Source: Bugula neritina (Eukaryota > Bryozoa > Gymnolaemata > Cheilostomatida > Bugulidae). From it: a DNA stretch of 64,000 nt. The position numbers and the translations under genes were made by a program. How positions within the stretch are numbered: the stretch's first letter is position 1; each line of letters begins with the position of its first letter. This document shows positions 1 through 11,300 of the stretch, in pieces. The notes beneath the pieces were generated by a model. The model made no database searches. It saw only the letters and a program-made list of their open reading frames with translations, and had not been told where the DNA came from. The DNA lies in NCBI GenBank assembly GCA_964035545.1, contig OZ037765.1:25476504-25540503 (forward strand), written 5' to 3'.

Positions 1-218
1 ACAAATACAGGTATTCAATTAAACAAATACCTTATGTGATTAACTGAAAATATGACAATTTGTGTTTTAAATGTTCAATAAGAACCAGAGAAAAAGTTAA
101 TAATATTTTGTACTAAAAAGTTTCACACAGTATTTGCATCTCTAAACTAAAACTTTATCACAAACAATAATATACATGTGCAGCTGTTGGTTTAGCAAGT
201 TATTGAAAATACACTTAC

Positions 219-320
219 TGTGCCATTTTCTAGTTTTTGAAATGAAAGCCCAAATCGATCATTTTCCTTAGGAATACATATCTTATGAACGCCAGTTGGA
301 GAAGGTGTATTGGTCGCCAT
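219..320 (-). CDS. First coding exon of an unidentified gene (partial, runs off left edge)
   Basis: Reading the minus strand, an ATG at 320-318 opens a 34-codon frame beginning MATNTPSPTGVHKI and ending FQKLENGT. It runs exactly into a consensus splice donor (ACA|gtaagtg) at 218. The rest of the gene must lie left of the window. The stretch around residues 22-26 (FGLSF) resembles the carboxylate-binding loop of PDZ domains, where G-hydrophobic-G/S-F follows the first strand, but this is too short to assign. I do not recognise the protein. Support comes from the start codon, non-repetitive composition unlike the surrounding AT-rich DNA, and the perfect donor. Confidence 0.6.
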
Positions 321-1429
321 GGAGGGTCACACTGATCAAATGATTGACTATAAGTGAAGGAGAGTCATTACCAGCTCTGTTGATTAAAGCTATAAATATA
401 AAGTGAGTCAACAAGCATATGGAAGAAAATAATTTGTAGAAAATTCAGCAAAAACCAAGACAGTAGCAACCAATCAATAAGAACCAAAGTTATTGTAAAA
501 AAAAAGTACATAAAAAAAGCTCCAAATTTGAAAATGTGAGTGTCGGCCACATGATTGAAATAAAATAAGCAAGCTTTGATGTTAGTTTAAGAAAATTTTT
601 AAATATTAATCAAAGTTTACATAGTAGTTAAATTGAACCAGGCACCCATACAAATACCTAGTATTTATGTGGATAATTCAACTGCTTAAAAAGTAAAAGT
701 TATTTAATTTCATGATAATCATATCTACATTGACACTGTCTATATTACAATAAATATTGATACTCCCTTATCAAAATAATGTACCCAGTACCAATCATTC
801 ACACCTTTCTTTAGCTCAGAGTCAGTTTTAATAAGAGTTACTAACTGCTTATGCTGACTAGGAACTGAGTGTCACGGTCAGAATTAGTTTAGCATGATTC
901 ACACGAAGCTTATTGACATTAAACTATAATAGCAAAAATCAAAGAATTACAATTCAATTACCACATTTCCAAAAATAGTTATTATTATACAGATTATCAA
1001 AATAACAATAGCAATAAACTTAAATCAAGATGTGAATAATAAACTAAAATATGAATGTCATAATACTAACTATTATAATTATATTACTAATGCTAATAGC
1101 AATATTAAATTTAATACCTAACATAAACACCATTTTCAGGTTTTGTCATAACTCATATAAAAACAAGAAACTATCATTATCATATGGCGATTATCATAAT
1201 CAATGGAATACTTAATGTTTTAGAATTTTACATTTCAGTCGAATTTAAATTATCAATATGAATATGAATATTCATATTGGGCATGCTTACAGGGCATAAA
1301 CTGATAAAGAGAATTGGCTACATGAGTGCTGAAGGCAAGATGAAGAGAAAAAGAAAACCCAAAAACACCAGACTCAGCGTATGGATACCATAACTATAAT
1401 TCTAACTAAGATGAAGATTAGAAATAAAT
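321..1429. other. AT-rich non-coding stretch, presumed upstream region of the left-edge gene
   Basis: No coding frame with family similarity or paired splice sites was found here. The short minus-strand frame at 368-550 has the residue composition of translated AT-rich DNA. A promoter for the left-edge gene should lie here or further right, but I could not pick out a convincing core element. Confidence 0.4.
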
Positions 1430-1660
1430 ATTCATTATTCATATAAATGCGTAGAAATTGAATAGCATTACTATTAGTATAATTAGTATGACTATTACTG
1501 TAACTGAGTATAAATATTACTATTAGTACTACTACTAGGCTATTAGTATTAGTAGTACTATCAGTATCACTATCAGTAGAAGTATAAGTATTACTATTAG
1601 TATTACTATTACTAATAGCAATACTAATAGTAATAGTATTACTATTACAGTATTAGTACC
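1430..1660. repeat. Low-complexity TACTATTAG-type block
   Basis: The stretch is built from short units such as ACTATTAGT, ATTAGTATT and AGTAGTACT, alternating with their reverse complements. It reads alike on both strands. Related blocks recur across the window at about 5780-5830, 6480-7030, 28980-30130 and 50940-51860. The unit is degenerate rather than a strict microsatellite. Confidence 0.7.
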
Positions 1661-1939
1661 AGTGACCTGAGACCGAGGACAGAGACCGTTAAGTTTGAAC
1701 TGGATTCTCTATATAAATGTTTTAGTTTGTTAAGTTTTATCCTGAACTTTGAAGCTGCAAAAATATTAATATCAAATTTAATATCAATATGGTTATCTTT
1801 ACCATTATATTTATTAAGATCTGATAAGTGATTATTAATATTTATATTAGGACATTGATAGGTACGTAGATTTTCAGGAAAACACTAACAGCAACTTATT
1901 GGATACGCAAAAATAAAGTAGCTGGATTTAAAATTAGTT

Positions 1940-1990
1940 TTACTGGGTGAACTATATGTGACCTCCCACCACAAAACAGGGAACGTTGGT
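1940..1990 (+). repeat. Dispersed repeat arm, inverted partner near 5075-5130
   Basis: The segment contains TATATGTGACCTCCCACCAC followed by ACAAAACAGGGAAC. The reverse complement of about 5075-5130 contains TATATGTGACCCATCACGAC followed by ACAAAACCGGGAAC. The two arms face each other about 3.1 kb apart. They may be two copies of one dispersed family or the ends of one element; beyond about 45 bp I could not follow the similarity by eye. Confidence 0.5.
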
Positions 1991-4900
1991 CAGTTTTTCA
2001 AAATCAAGTTATTAGTATAGAGTTAAAGAGCAGATCTTTGCAATCATTTTGCAATTTATTTGAAGTCTCTAGTGCAAATAGAACTCGAGATATTGATATT
2101 CAAAAACCTTGGCGTTTTTAAAACAATCAATTTACGTTTTTGAGAAATTCGCTTTTAAAGTAAGGAGGTCTGGAATAATTTATGGATTATTTGTTTACAT
2201 TTGTCAAGCCTTAGCAACGGGCCTTTTTATTCTAGCAAACTGGACAAATTTGGTATCAAAACATTTGTTTAAGTATGGGCTTTCAGCTCAACCAGTTTTT
2301 ACGTTTCCTAAACAAAAAATTAGGTCAAAGATGGCCGCCAAATTTGTTGTAACTTTATTTTCCCGAATAGCTATTAAATTGTGATAACAGTTGAAAACTT
2401 TGCTACTTTCAGCACATATAAGGACCTTTAAGCACTTTTTTGCACCGACATTCATTTGAACCAACTATGCTAACTAGGTGTCGTAAGAAACAAAATGGCA
2501 GCCATTTCCTCTTTTACGTTTGCTATTTCCCTCATTATTAATATCTCATGTAACATGTCCAACTGTAGCTATTGAGCCATGCCATTCGATAGTATCAATT
2601 GTTTCATGCGTAAAAATCATATGAGAGAATCATTCAACTATTATGATATTATACAAAATTTATTCAGTCATACAGTTACGAAAATAAGGTATAGGTTATT
2701 TTTAATCTTCAAATCAATTATTATAAACAGATAAAAGTGTAGAAATTCAGCATAAATGAAACTTAAATTAATTCATATAGCAGAAAGACTGCTCAGGTGG
2801 TTCGTATGGTCTCTGAATCTATGTCCTTGTTCTTCATAGCGTGAGTTTACAGAGTATAAGCACATAACCAAGAGCTTAATTGCTGCTACAAACGATATTC
2901 CAGTAGTCAAAGTTGATAGATGCTGCTACTATAAATCTACCCTGTTCATCTATAGCCACTTAGACCTGCAATTATAATATTAATTTATTTTTAGATTATA
3001 AAAGAGAACAATAGTGCATTAGAAATTAAATCTGGCTATAATATGTAATTGTTTTAACACCATTTAACTACTATATTACAGCAGCTAATAATTATTGAGC
3101 AATTTCTCAACATTTAAGTTTATAGCGAATTTGAAGGCACATTTGCAAACTAGTTATTTTTAAAATTTTTGAGCATAATGAAATACTAGACACCTTTTTT
3201 CGAGTAAAGTTAGCAGAAGCTATAAGCTTGCAAGCGGTAGCTCTCCAAATGCAAGGAGTCCGGATCACAAATGTAAGAATGATAGGTTATATGCAGCATG
3301 CTCTTGAGCTGTATAGGCGACATACCAAACAGCACCTCATTGAAAAGTTCCATCATGTTGCCCTCACATCTTCACTTTCCTAAAATGAAAATAATGTTAT
3401 ATTCCTGAATAATAATCATGATGTAGTAATAAAATTATTTTCTTTTCCTATTGCCATCAAAAATTAAGTCGTTTGAATATTTAGCATGTTTGAATCTGCA
3501 GTACTAAAGCAATAAGCTTGTATTTGAAAAATAAAACAACTAACTAATCAATATACTATTTAACATTCAATTCAAAGTGAGTAGACAGAGCTAAGCAAGT
3601 AGCAACAAAACCTACTAAATATAGCTACTGCAAAACCAATTTAAATTCAATTACTTACTTAAATATAAATAAATATAATAAATAAATCAGCATAAGTAGT
3701 TGTAGTACTCCAATTCTATTTTGAAACTGGAAAGTCTTGCATGATAAAAGTGATGTATTCTAATAGTCATAGATAACTATAAGATTTAAACTAAGGGTAG
3801 CTGTAAGTGTTAGGCTGACAGTGACCAACAACAAGTGACTTGATTTTGACATCATTATTATTGTTTCACTCGTAAAGATCTTAAAGTTAATCACTGTTAT
3901 TATGAATATTATTATTATACTTGAACTTATTCAAATTGAATCACATTCGACATTTCAGTATGAGTATAGATTATGTTAAATATTCATATTCAATATAAAA
4001 GTGGCGCTCCGCTGACTGTGGACCACTTAACATACCCAGACTTAAAATTTCTATAAATAATCAATATGAAAATGAACATTTAATACTATGAACTTCAAGT
4101 TAATGATAATAATAATATAATATTCAATAAGATTATCCCAAGAACTAACTGAAAGAATTACTAATAGTATTAGTGTAATACTGAACCCTATTTAATAGTA
4201 TTATCAATGTGAGTAGGCCTATGAGCATTTAGTTTTGAATAAAAATAAAACGCTCAATACTAAAAATTTCAAGTTAAAAATATCATCTTTTTAGCATCAG
4301 CTGTTAAAAATGAAAGTCAAGAAAGCATTTGACCTACATAGGCTAGAGTAAATCACTAAATCAAAATAAAAATGTTATACTATTATTATTTATTAATACA
4401 AATAACTTAATAAGTATATAACTCGGATTTATTATGATATTTTAATCATGATTATTAATATTATTATTAAATTCAACAACTACAACATTAGAAGTAGAAG
4501 TATAACTTTAACTATAAGTATAAGTTAATAACTACTAGTAAATTATATAATTATTTAGTAGCGTAAATGAGCTATTTTCAGTATAATTACCTGCTTTGTA
4601 GTGATTTAATCATAAAGTCCAAAGATAAAGATCAATATTAAACTACAGCTAAGGAAATTAGTTGCGTTAAAAGCTAACTTAATCTTTGCAGCCAGCGCCA
4701 AAAATAGCTAATACTAAACTTAGTTTCAGAAGTAGGCTTCCTATCATGCGAGGAGAATGCAAGAGCTATCTTTATTAAACAAAGGATTATTTGTAGGATT
4801 CCGCGCTATGAAATGTTTTAATTTCATTTTCGTAATAGTAATGATAACTCCGAGTCAACTTGACTACGATCCGCCATTTTGAAGAACTATTTAATGCATA

Positions 4901-5074
4901 GTTACCAACTTTAGAGTTGATTTTGAGGTTGAATGAGTTAGCAAATGCTTGCGAAAATATGATATTTGAAATCCTTGAGTTTTTCTGTATAAGAAAAGTT
5001 TAAAATTTAAAGACTGGCAAAAAATTTCAATTTTTGGTTTTTCAAAATTTAACCTTCATTTACTACACTTCATG
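1991..5074. other. AT-rich intergenic DNA between the inverted repeat arms
   Basis: No gene is supported here. A 91-codon frame at 2109-2384 (+) lacks an ATG at its 5' end, has no recognisable motif and no flanking splice signals, so I did not call it. Short simple-sequence tracts rich in AATATTATT and ACTATTAAT occur at 3890-4560. Confidence 0.4.
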
Positions 5075-5130
5075 AATGCCGCCAAGTTCCCGGTTTTGTC
5101 GTGATGGGTCACATATAACCCAGCCGCATG
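5075..5130 (-). repeat. Dispersed repeat arm, inverted partner of 1940-1990
   Basis: On the minus strand this reads GGGTTATATGTGACCCATCA and then ACAAAACCGGGAAC, closely matching the arm at 1940-1990. The similarity starts at the shared GGGT. What follows on the two arms diverges quickly. Confidence 0.5.
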
Positions 5131-5779
5131 TCGTTGAGTGCAAATGAATTTTAAACAACGGTCAATATCAACGAAGCGAGGTCATCTCAACACGGTTTAG
5201 AGTTATTTTCCCTCTGTAAGCACAGATTATCCGACAGAAAATTTTATTTAAAAATTGTCACTCGTAAAACCAATGGGTTAAAGGACAAGGGTATATTATA
5301 CCTCACTCTGGGTAAAACTAATGTAAGCCAGAAGCCCGTAACCACACCATAATTATAAGAGTAATTTTATTAGTATTCTCAATAATTAAATTTATCAACA
5401 ATTATAATACAGTTAATAAATTTCAATAATAATACCAATAGTTATAAATGTTACTCGGCCGAGCTTAAGGTTAATGCCTAATCCCGCTAATGTCAATAAT
5501 GAATAAACATCAAAATGTTGCCCGCCTGTGGCTGTTGCACTTGCTCACACTCACAGTCTGAGTCACTTTGACCATTGTTATCACTTATGATTATTCAACT
5601 ATAAGATTAAAAAATAATTTGAAATAATTAATAATAATATTAGTATAGTTATTTCATTTTGCAAATAATATTAACTAAGCATCAGCATGACAATCACCAT
5701 GTCATTGATTTTATATCACGAAGTCAAACTCAACACTGATGACTCAAACAGTGACAGTCAAAACTCAAATGACCTAATA

Positions 5780-7035
5780 CTCTAATAGTAATACTAATAG
5801 TAATAGTAATACTAATACTAATAGTAATTGAAATTCAATCACAATGCAGTCAAATTCTTCTTTTGGTGGTATCAGTATCTGTCTGGTTTTGTCGAACTGA
5901 TTTTGTACTGAATTGAAATTAATTGATCTTGATTATTATATCTTTATTCTATAGATATAATATCAATAACACTTTTAGTTTTATATTTGTTGATACGTGA
6001 GCTGTTTTTTGGTGCTAACGGAATTTTACATGATTTGACTTTAGCCTTAGAAAATCGGTTGAAGCAGCATCTAGTTGATGATCACTGAGCGCATTGGTTT
6101 GGTGGTCTCGAATTTGGACAACGATATGTATACAAATACTGTACTCAGTTACCTCCAAATTGGTGCTGTTTCTAGGGGTATTTTTAGCTGTAGTTCAAAA
6201 CTCAAATTTTGATAGTTGAGTGGTATGGTGAGTGATCGATGTACCCGATTTATAGTGCTAACCGGAAACAAGAACTGTGGCATAAAACGTATACTTTTTT
6301 CCGTACCTGTAGGAAAGAGCTGTTCAGTTACTAAAACTCAGTCAAAGTAAAGGTTCGTAAAGCCAAATGGTTGTCTTAGTTAACACTGTTAGCAGTCAAC
6401 ATTGACAGTTTGCAGTCGCAATATTAGAAAAATATACAAGCCATACTAAGAGTAAATATATTTTTGAGTTATTTATTTTTAAGAGTAAGTGAGTTACAGT
6501 TTGAGTTACACTTCCAGTTACTGTTAGTGTTACACTTACTGCTACTACTACTAGCAGTAACTGTAAGTGTAACTGTAACTCACTTACTAGCAGTGCTAGT
6601 GTTATTCTTACTCTTAGTTTTACACTTACTGTAACTGTTGGTGTTACTGTTAGTGTTAGTATTACTTATACTTGAGTTGTTACCAGTTGGCGTTGAGTAG
6701 TACTAGGTCTAGTAGTAAGGGTAAGCTAGGAAAGAAGCAAGGTCTAACTGCAAGACGAAGTCTACCTCTAGGCTCTAACTCTAAGTACTAGAGTCTAGGC
6801 TCATAGGGTAATTTTGTTTAGTTATTTACTATTAGTATTAGTTTTACCATATCATAATCAAATGGAAATTCAAAATAATTAAATGGGAATGTTTTTATAA
6901 CTGATTGATTTGCAATCATTAATAATATAATAATTAGTATTACTATTATCATAATTGTTATTAGCCATTCATATTATACTTGATTATATTTATACTAATA
7001 GTAATACTAATACTAATAGTAGTCACAATAATAGT
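5780..7035. repeat. Cluster of TACTAATAG / GTTACTGT low-complexity tracts
   Basis: Three tracts lie within this non-coding stretch: AATAGTAATACTAATAG repeats near 5780-5830, a GTGTTACACTTACTGT and AGTAACTGTAAGTGT mixture at 6490-6680 containing inverted copies of itself, and ACTAATAGTAATACTAATAC at 6970-7020. Between them, about 6000-6360 is less AT-rich and holds CpG dinucleotides and an ETS-like ACCGGAAAC. That part could include the promoter or a 5' untranslated exon of the sorting nexin, which I cannot prove. Confidence 0.55.
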
Positions 7036-7654
7036 TATAATGATACTAAAAGTAAATTAGTTTATATACATATTATAATATTTTTCATATCTTATCTAAA
7101 TGACAAGGTTAATTGAGTATACATATAATATAAATACTTTTTATGATATCACCATTTTTTATGATTAGTAGAATTAAGTGGTTATTGCTTAAACTACATA
7201 CAATGCATAAACCATAAATAGTAAGTAGTTGAAGTTATTGGCATGTACATATCTAGTGAAGTAAGTTGGCAGACGAAAACCTCAGGGTAGCGCAGCACAT
7301 TTTTCTCAAAAAACTAGCAGAGTTTTTGTAAAAATTTTTAAATATTTGTGTTAGCATCTTTGTAAAAATTGTCATTTAAGGCAGTTTATACTAGATGAGT
7401 GTTTACCAATAACTAGCTTTTCATTGATCATGTGCGCTAAATACATTCAAATAAAGATCTTACTTGTTTTGGTGCTGTAGAGCTTGTGAGAAATATCTAT
7501 ATATCTAACTCATTGAGTCATGATAACAAAAAAAGCATATTTAAGCAGCAGAAGAATTAATTTTTCTGCAAAAAGTCAACTAGAGATTATAACAATAAAA
7601 TTACTGTAAATGCATCAAGGTTAAAAGAGTTTATTTTCGAATGCATTAAAAAAA

Positions 7655-7868
7655 ACTCACGCAAGTTTATAGTCACCATCCCTGTGAGAAAACCCCTAAT
7701 GGAAGAGGTTTTTTGTTAAATTGGGCTGAGGAATTATTCATATGTGGCACAGGAGCAATTATAACTGGATGCTCTTCCTAACATCACCAATGGCCTTTGT
7801 CTGGGCTCGAACTCATGACTTCGTGCTTACTAGGCAAATGCTCTAACCCCTAGACCAGGGCTGCTCCC
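7655..7868 (-). mobile_element. tRNA-derived SINE, copy A
   Basis: Read on the minus strand, the element starts GGGAGCAGCCCTGG and carries an RNA polymerase III box A (TCTAGGGGTTAGAGCA) and a box B (GAGTTCGAGCCC). A tRNA-unrelated body with GATGTTAGGAAGAGCATCCA follows, ending ACTATAAACTTGCGTGAG and a T-rich tail. Two further copies in this window (22023-22190 and 53391-53590) share head and body, which makes a dispersed SINE family rather than a lone tRNA pseudogene. It lies about 450 bp upstream of the first sorting nexin coding exon. Confidence 0.8.
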
Positions 7869-8316
7869 TATATTTTTAAATGCATTGGCTAATCACTATT
7901 ATAATATAAAATCATACATGCAGTGACTCGGTGTGTATGACCCAGGCATAATAGTTGCAATCCACTGCTGTCTGCAATGTTCATAGATATAGAATTGCAT
8001 AAAGTTCTTCCGAATCCGAAATTTCGAAACTATGTTAAATATTCTTCAAAGCTCTTATATATTAATTTCAACCTAATCTGCATTTTCTTTTTAGTTATTT
8101 CTATTTTACTGTAATAAAGAGATTGGAAAAAAAGGTCAATTTCTAGCCAAAAAGTTTTCTTTTAATGCCTCCAATGATGTTTATACCTATTGAATTTCAG
8201 TTTTTTTTACTGCTGAAACTAAATTTGTATTTCTATGCTAGGTTACTTGTTGTCTAAACTTTTAAAACATTATGATATCAAATTATATATTATTTCAGGT
8301 GAGATCTCTTGTAGAG

Positions 8317-11300
8317 ATGGCTGATCCATTGTCAATGTTAGCTGATGACCTAGAAGACGAGGAAATTGAAATTGATACGTCCTCAAGTACTAATGATAAA
8401 TTACAAAATTCAAGTGTGTCTCAGGAGAAAACTGATGACATTGATCATGATGCTTCACATTCAAGTGCGGAACATGAACCTGGCTCAAAGGATTTGGATG
8501 TATGTATATTTATTAATGCATAATTGGCTGTTTACTAGAGAAACAGTAATTATGTGTTCAAGAAAATTTCATTTGTAGAATTTCGTTTAAGAGCTTTTGT
8601 TTCAGTTTATATGATTCATTATTCAAGTGCATTGATTTGCTTTGCTTGGCATTTGATGAGCTTGACATTTTAATAGAAATTGTCAAACTGAAACATAATG
8701 TTAGCTATATTAATAATTTTTGAGAAAATCAAGAGATTTGAAAAGTTTTTTCAAGGTAGGAGTATAGGGCAGGCTTAATTTTTTTAAAGCATTTTTCATT
8801 TTTTACACAGCTACAATCCCATCATTACTGTATAAGTTAATTTTTTATTTTCATGTGAACAAAAATGGCAATTGATATGTTTTAATAATGTCTTTCTTAT
8901 TCTGTTATATCAGCTGTAATGACGTGTATTATTTATAATGTTAGACTCCAAGTAGTGATAATTTTTTGTATTCAAGTTTGTTTGCTGACTTAAGCTTCAT
9001 AGTTTCAAACTGTTCCAAGTAAAATCTAGATTCATTTTTATGTGCCAAGAATCAATTTTCTGTTTTATATTATTAATGAAAAGAAGTGAACGAAAAATAA
9101 ACCATAGTTGGTATTCTTTTTTTGAAAACAGATAGCTTTGTGTAAGTTTTTCATCATTACTGTAATTCATGCCATTTCAAGGTTTTCTCATTAATTATTC
9201 ATGTATTGGTGCCAGAACCACTCTATATACCGGTTGTTAAATTTTTGACTAGTTAACAATTTCTACTAACCAGATTTTTTATATAAATCTTAGCATGAAT
9301 TAGAAATTAAATTTTATAATTGGAAAGACAGCTTGCTTTTTTTAGATGTAAGGGAAATTTAGGTTATTGGTCAATTTTAATGACTTTGATCATATTCTTT
9401 GAGCCTTTCAGCTAATAGATGTATTGTTTTCAAGTTCATATCAACTTTAAAAACCAAATCCTAAATTCGGACATGAATTTCATTAGGTTTTATTATCTAT
9501 AATAGGATTATATGGGACCGAGTGTCAACAATAACAAAAGAGTAAGTAGTTTAGAGTCACACTACCTCAGTCTAACTCTATGTCAGACTTTTTACTTGTA
9601 CTCAGCCTCAGTGTGCTAATACTTTGGCGTTTCAATTATTTTAAAAATGATGCTTGATGGTTTTCCCCATATCACGGCAAGACTATAAGAAATATATATT
9701 GGACTTGAAGTACCCTTTTGAATGTATATATCTTGTGTTTTCATAAAGCACCTGTTGACAAAGGTTTTGTCAATATACCACAGATTGTTCCATGTTTGAT
9801 AGTATGATAAAAGCAGTACATGCTACCCAAAAATGACAGATTGGCTATTTGTGCAAGAATTTGATGACTTTTCAGTCATTAGAAATTCATTTTCTGTAGA
9901 GAGAGGGAAATATAGACAGTCCATTATCAGATAATTTTGATATACTTGCAAAAATTGATGAAGAGATGGGCAGTGCTCCCCAGGATTTAGCAGTTACAGT
10001 CGACAATCCTGAGAAAGTAGTGAAGACCATGGAGTCCTACATTGCCTTTAGCGTCAAAACTAAGGTGACTATAGTAATATAATATATTAGTCACTCTAAT
10101 AAGGATTTTGTGTACTTCTTTTGCTATAAAGTAGAACGTCATTTCTTTTGATTTTTAGTGTGGTGAAATTCAGTAGATCGCACACTATTATTACTATAGA
10201 CTATTATCATCTCAAATGTCTTTACTTTCAACTTCAGACTACAAGAAGTAACTTTGAGGATCCTGAATATAACGTCAAAAGAAGATACAATGACTTCTTA
10301 TGGTTACGTCAACAAATTGAAGAGAAAAACCCAGCTTTAATTATACCAGTAAGTTTCCTGTTTTAACAAATAAACTGATAGCTTTGTTGTACAATGATAT
10401 TGTTGCATTGCTGAGAAATATACTCGATATGATATTGTAACTTAATTTATCATATTTTAAGATTTTATGGGATAGCTGTTAGAATTTAAGATAATATATA
10501 TGATGAAGTTTCCACATATCTGTGCTAAAATTTGTCCTTGCTAATGAGAAGGGCACAGAGAAAGTTATTGCTAAAGTTATTCATGCTATCATTGTACAGT
10601 TGCTCTGTAAGAGGTATATTATTTGCTTTACTACTTACTATCTCATAGTTCATTCCCTTTCTTGCTTCACTATATCAGTCAATTAAATCAGCATTTGAAA
10701 ACTGCATTTGGGCTTTTTAGAGCAAGCTAAGCAACTTATGTTGCACTTACTGTTATATATATTAGCTTGTATTAACACATTACTAAATAGGGATGGGGTA
10801 AAGCAAAGATAAGTGCTTTTAGGTAACAACTTGTTTTGTTTTGTTATAGCCTCTTCCTGAAAAGCACAATCTGACAATTGACAGATTCGATAAAGAATTT
10901 GTTAAATTTCGGCAAGTTGCATTGGACCGGTTTATGAAAAGATTGAGTTTACATCCTATAACATCACAGGACTCTACTCTCAAAGCTTTTCTCACTCTAG
11001 ATGGCAGTGTAAGATACTAAGCGCAAATTGTTTTTATATGTCCATGTTGTGAAATTAAAAACTGCTGCAGCAAGTTATTTGTATTGTAGCTAAGTCTATG
11101 GTTTTTACTGAATTACCAGATTTATATTTTGTCTGGTATATTTTTCTCTTTTGCTATAACTATCCATGTTCTCAGCATTTTCTAATGCAATCCCCCTTCC
11201 CCCCCCCCCCCCATGTCTTTTATTTTCATTACTTATGGACCAGCAGCTATTAGTTATTTCACAGTCACAAAAGTAACTGCTACAATACTTTAATTCAACA

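Noticed and set aside
2109-2384. 91-codon frame (AFLKQSIYVFEKFAFK...)
   Set aside because: It lacks an ATG at its beginning and has no recognisable motif or splice context. The surrounding DNA is AT-rich repeat territory.
11197-11213. Poly-C tract in sorting nexin intron 4
   Set aside because: A simple homopolymer, possibly length-variable, with no evidence of function.
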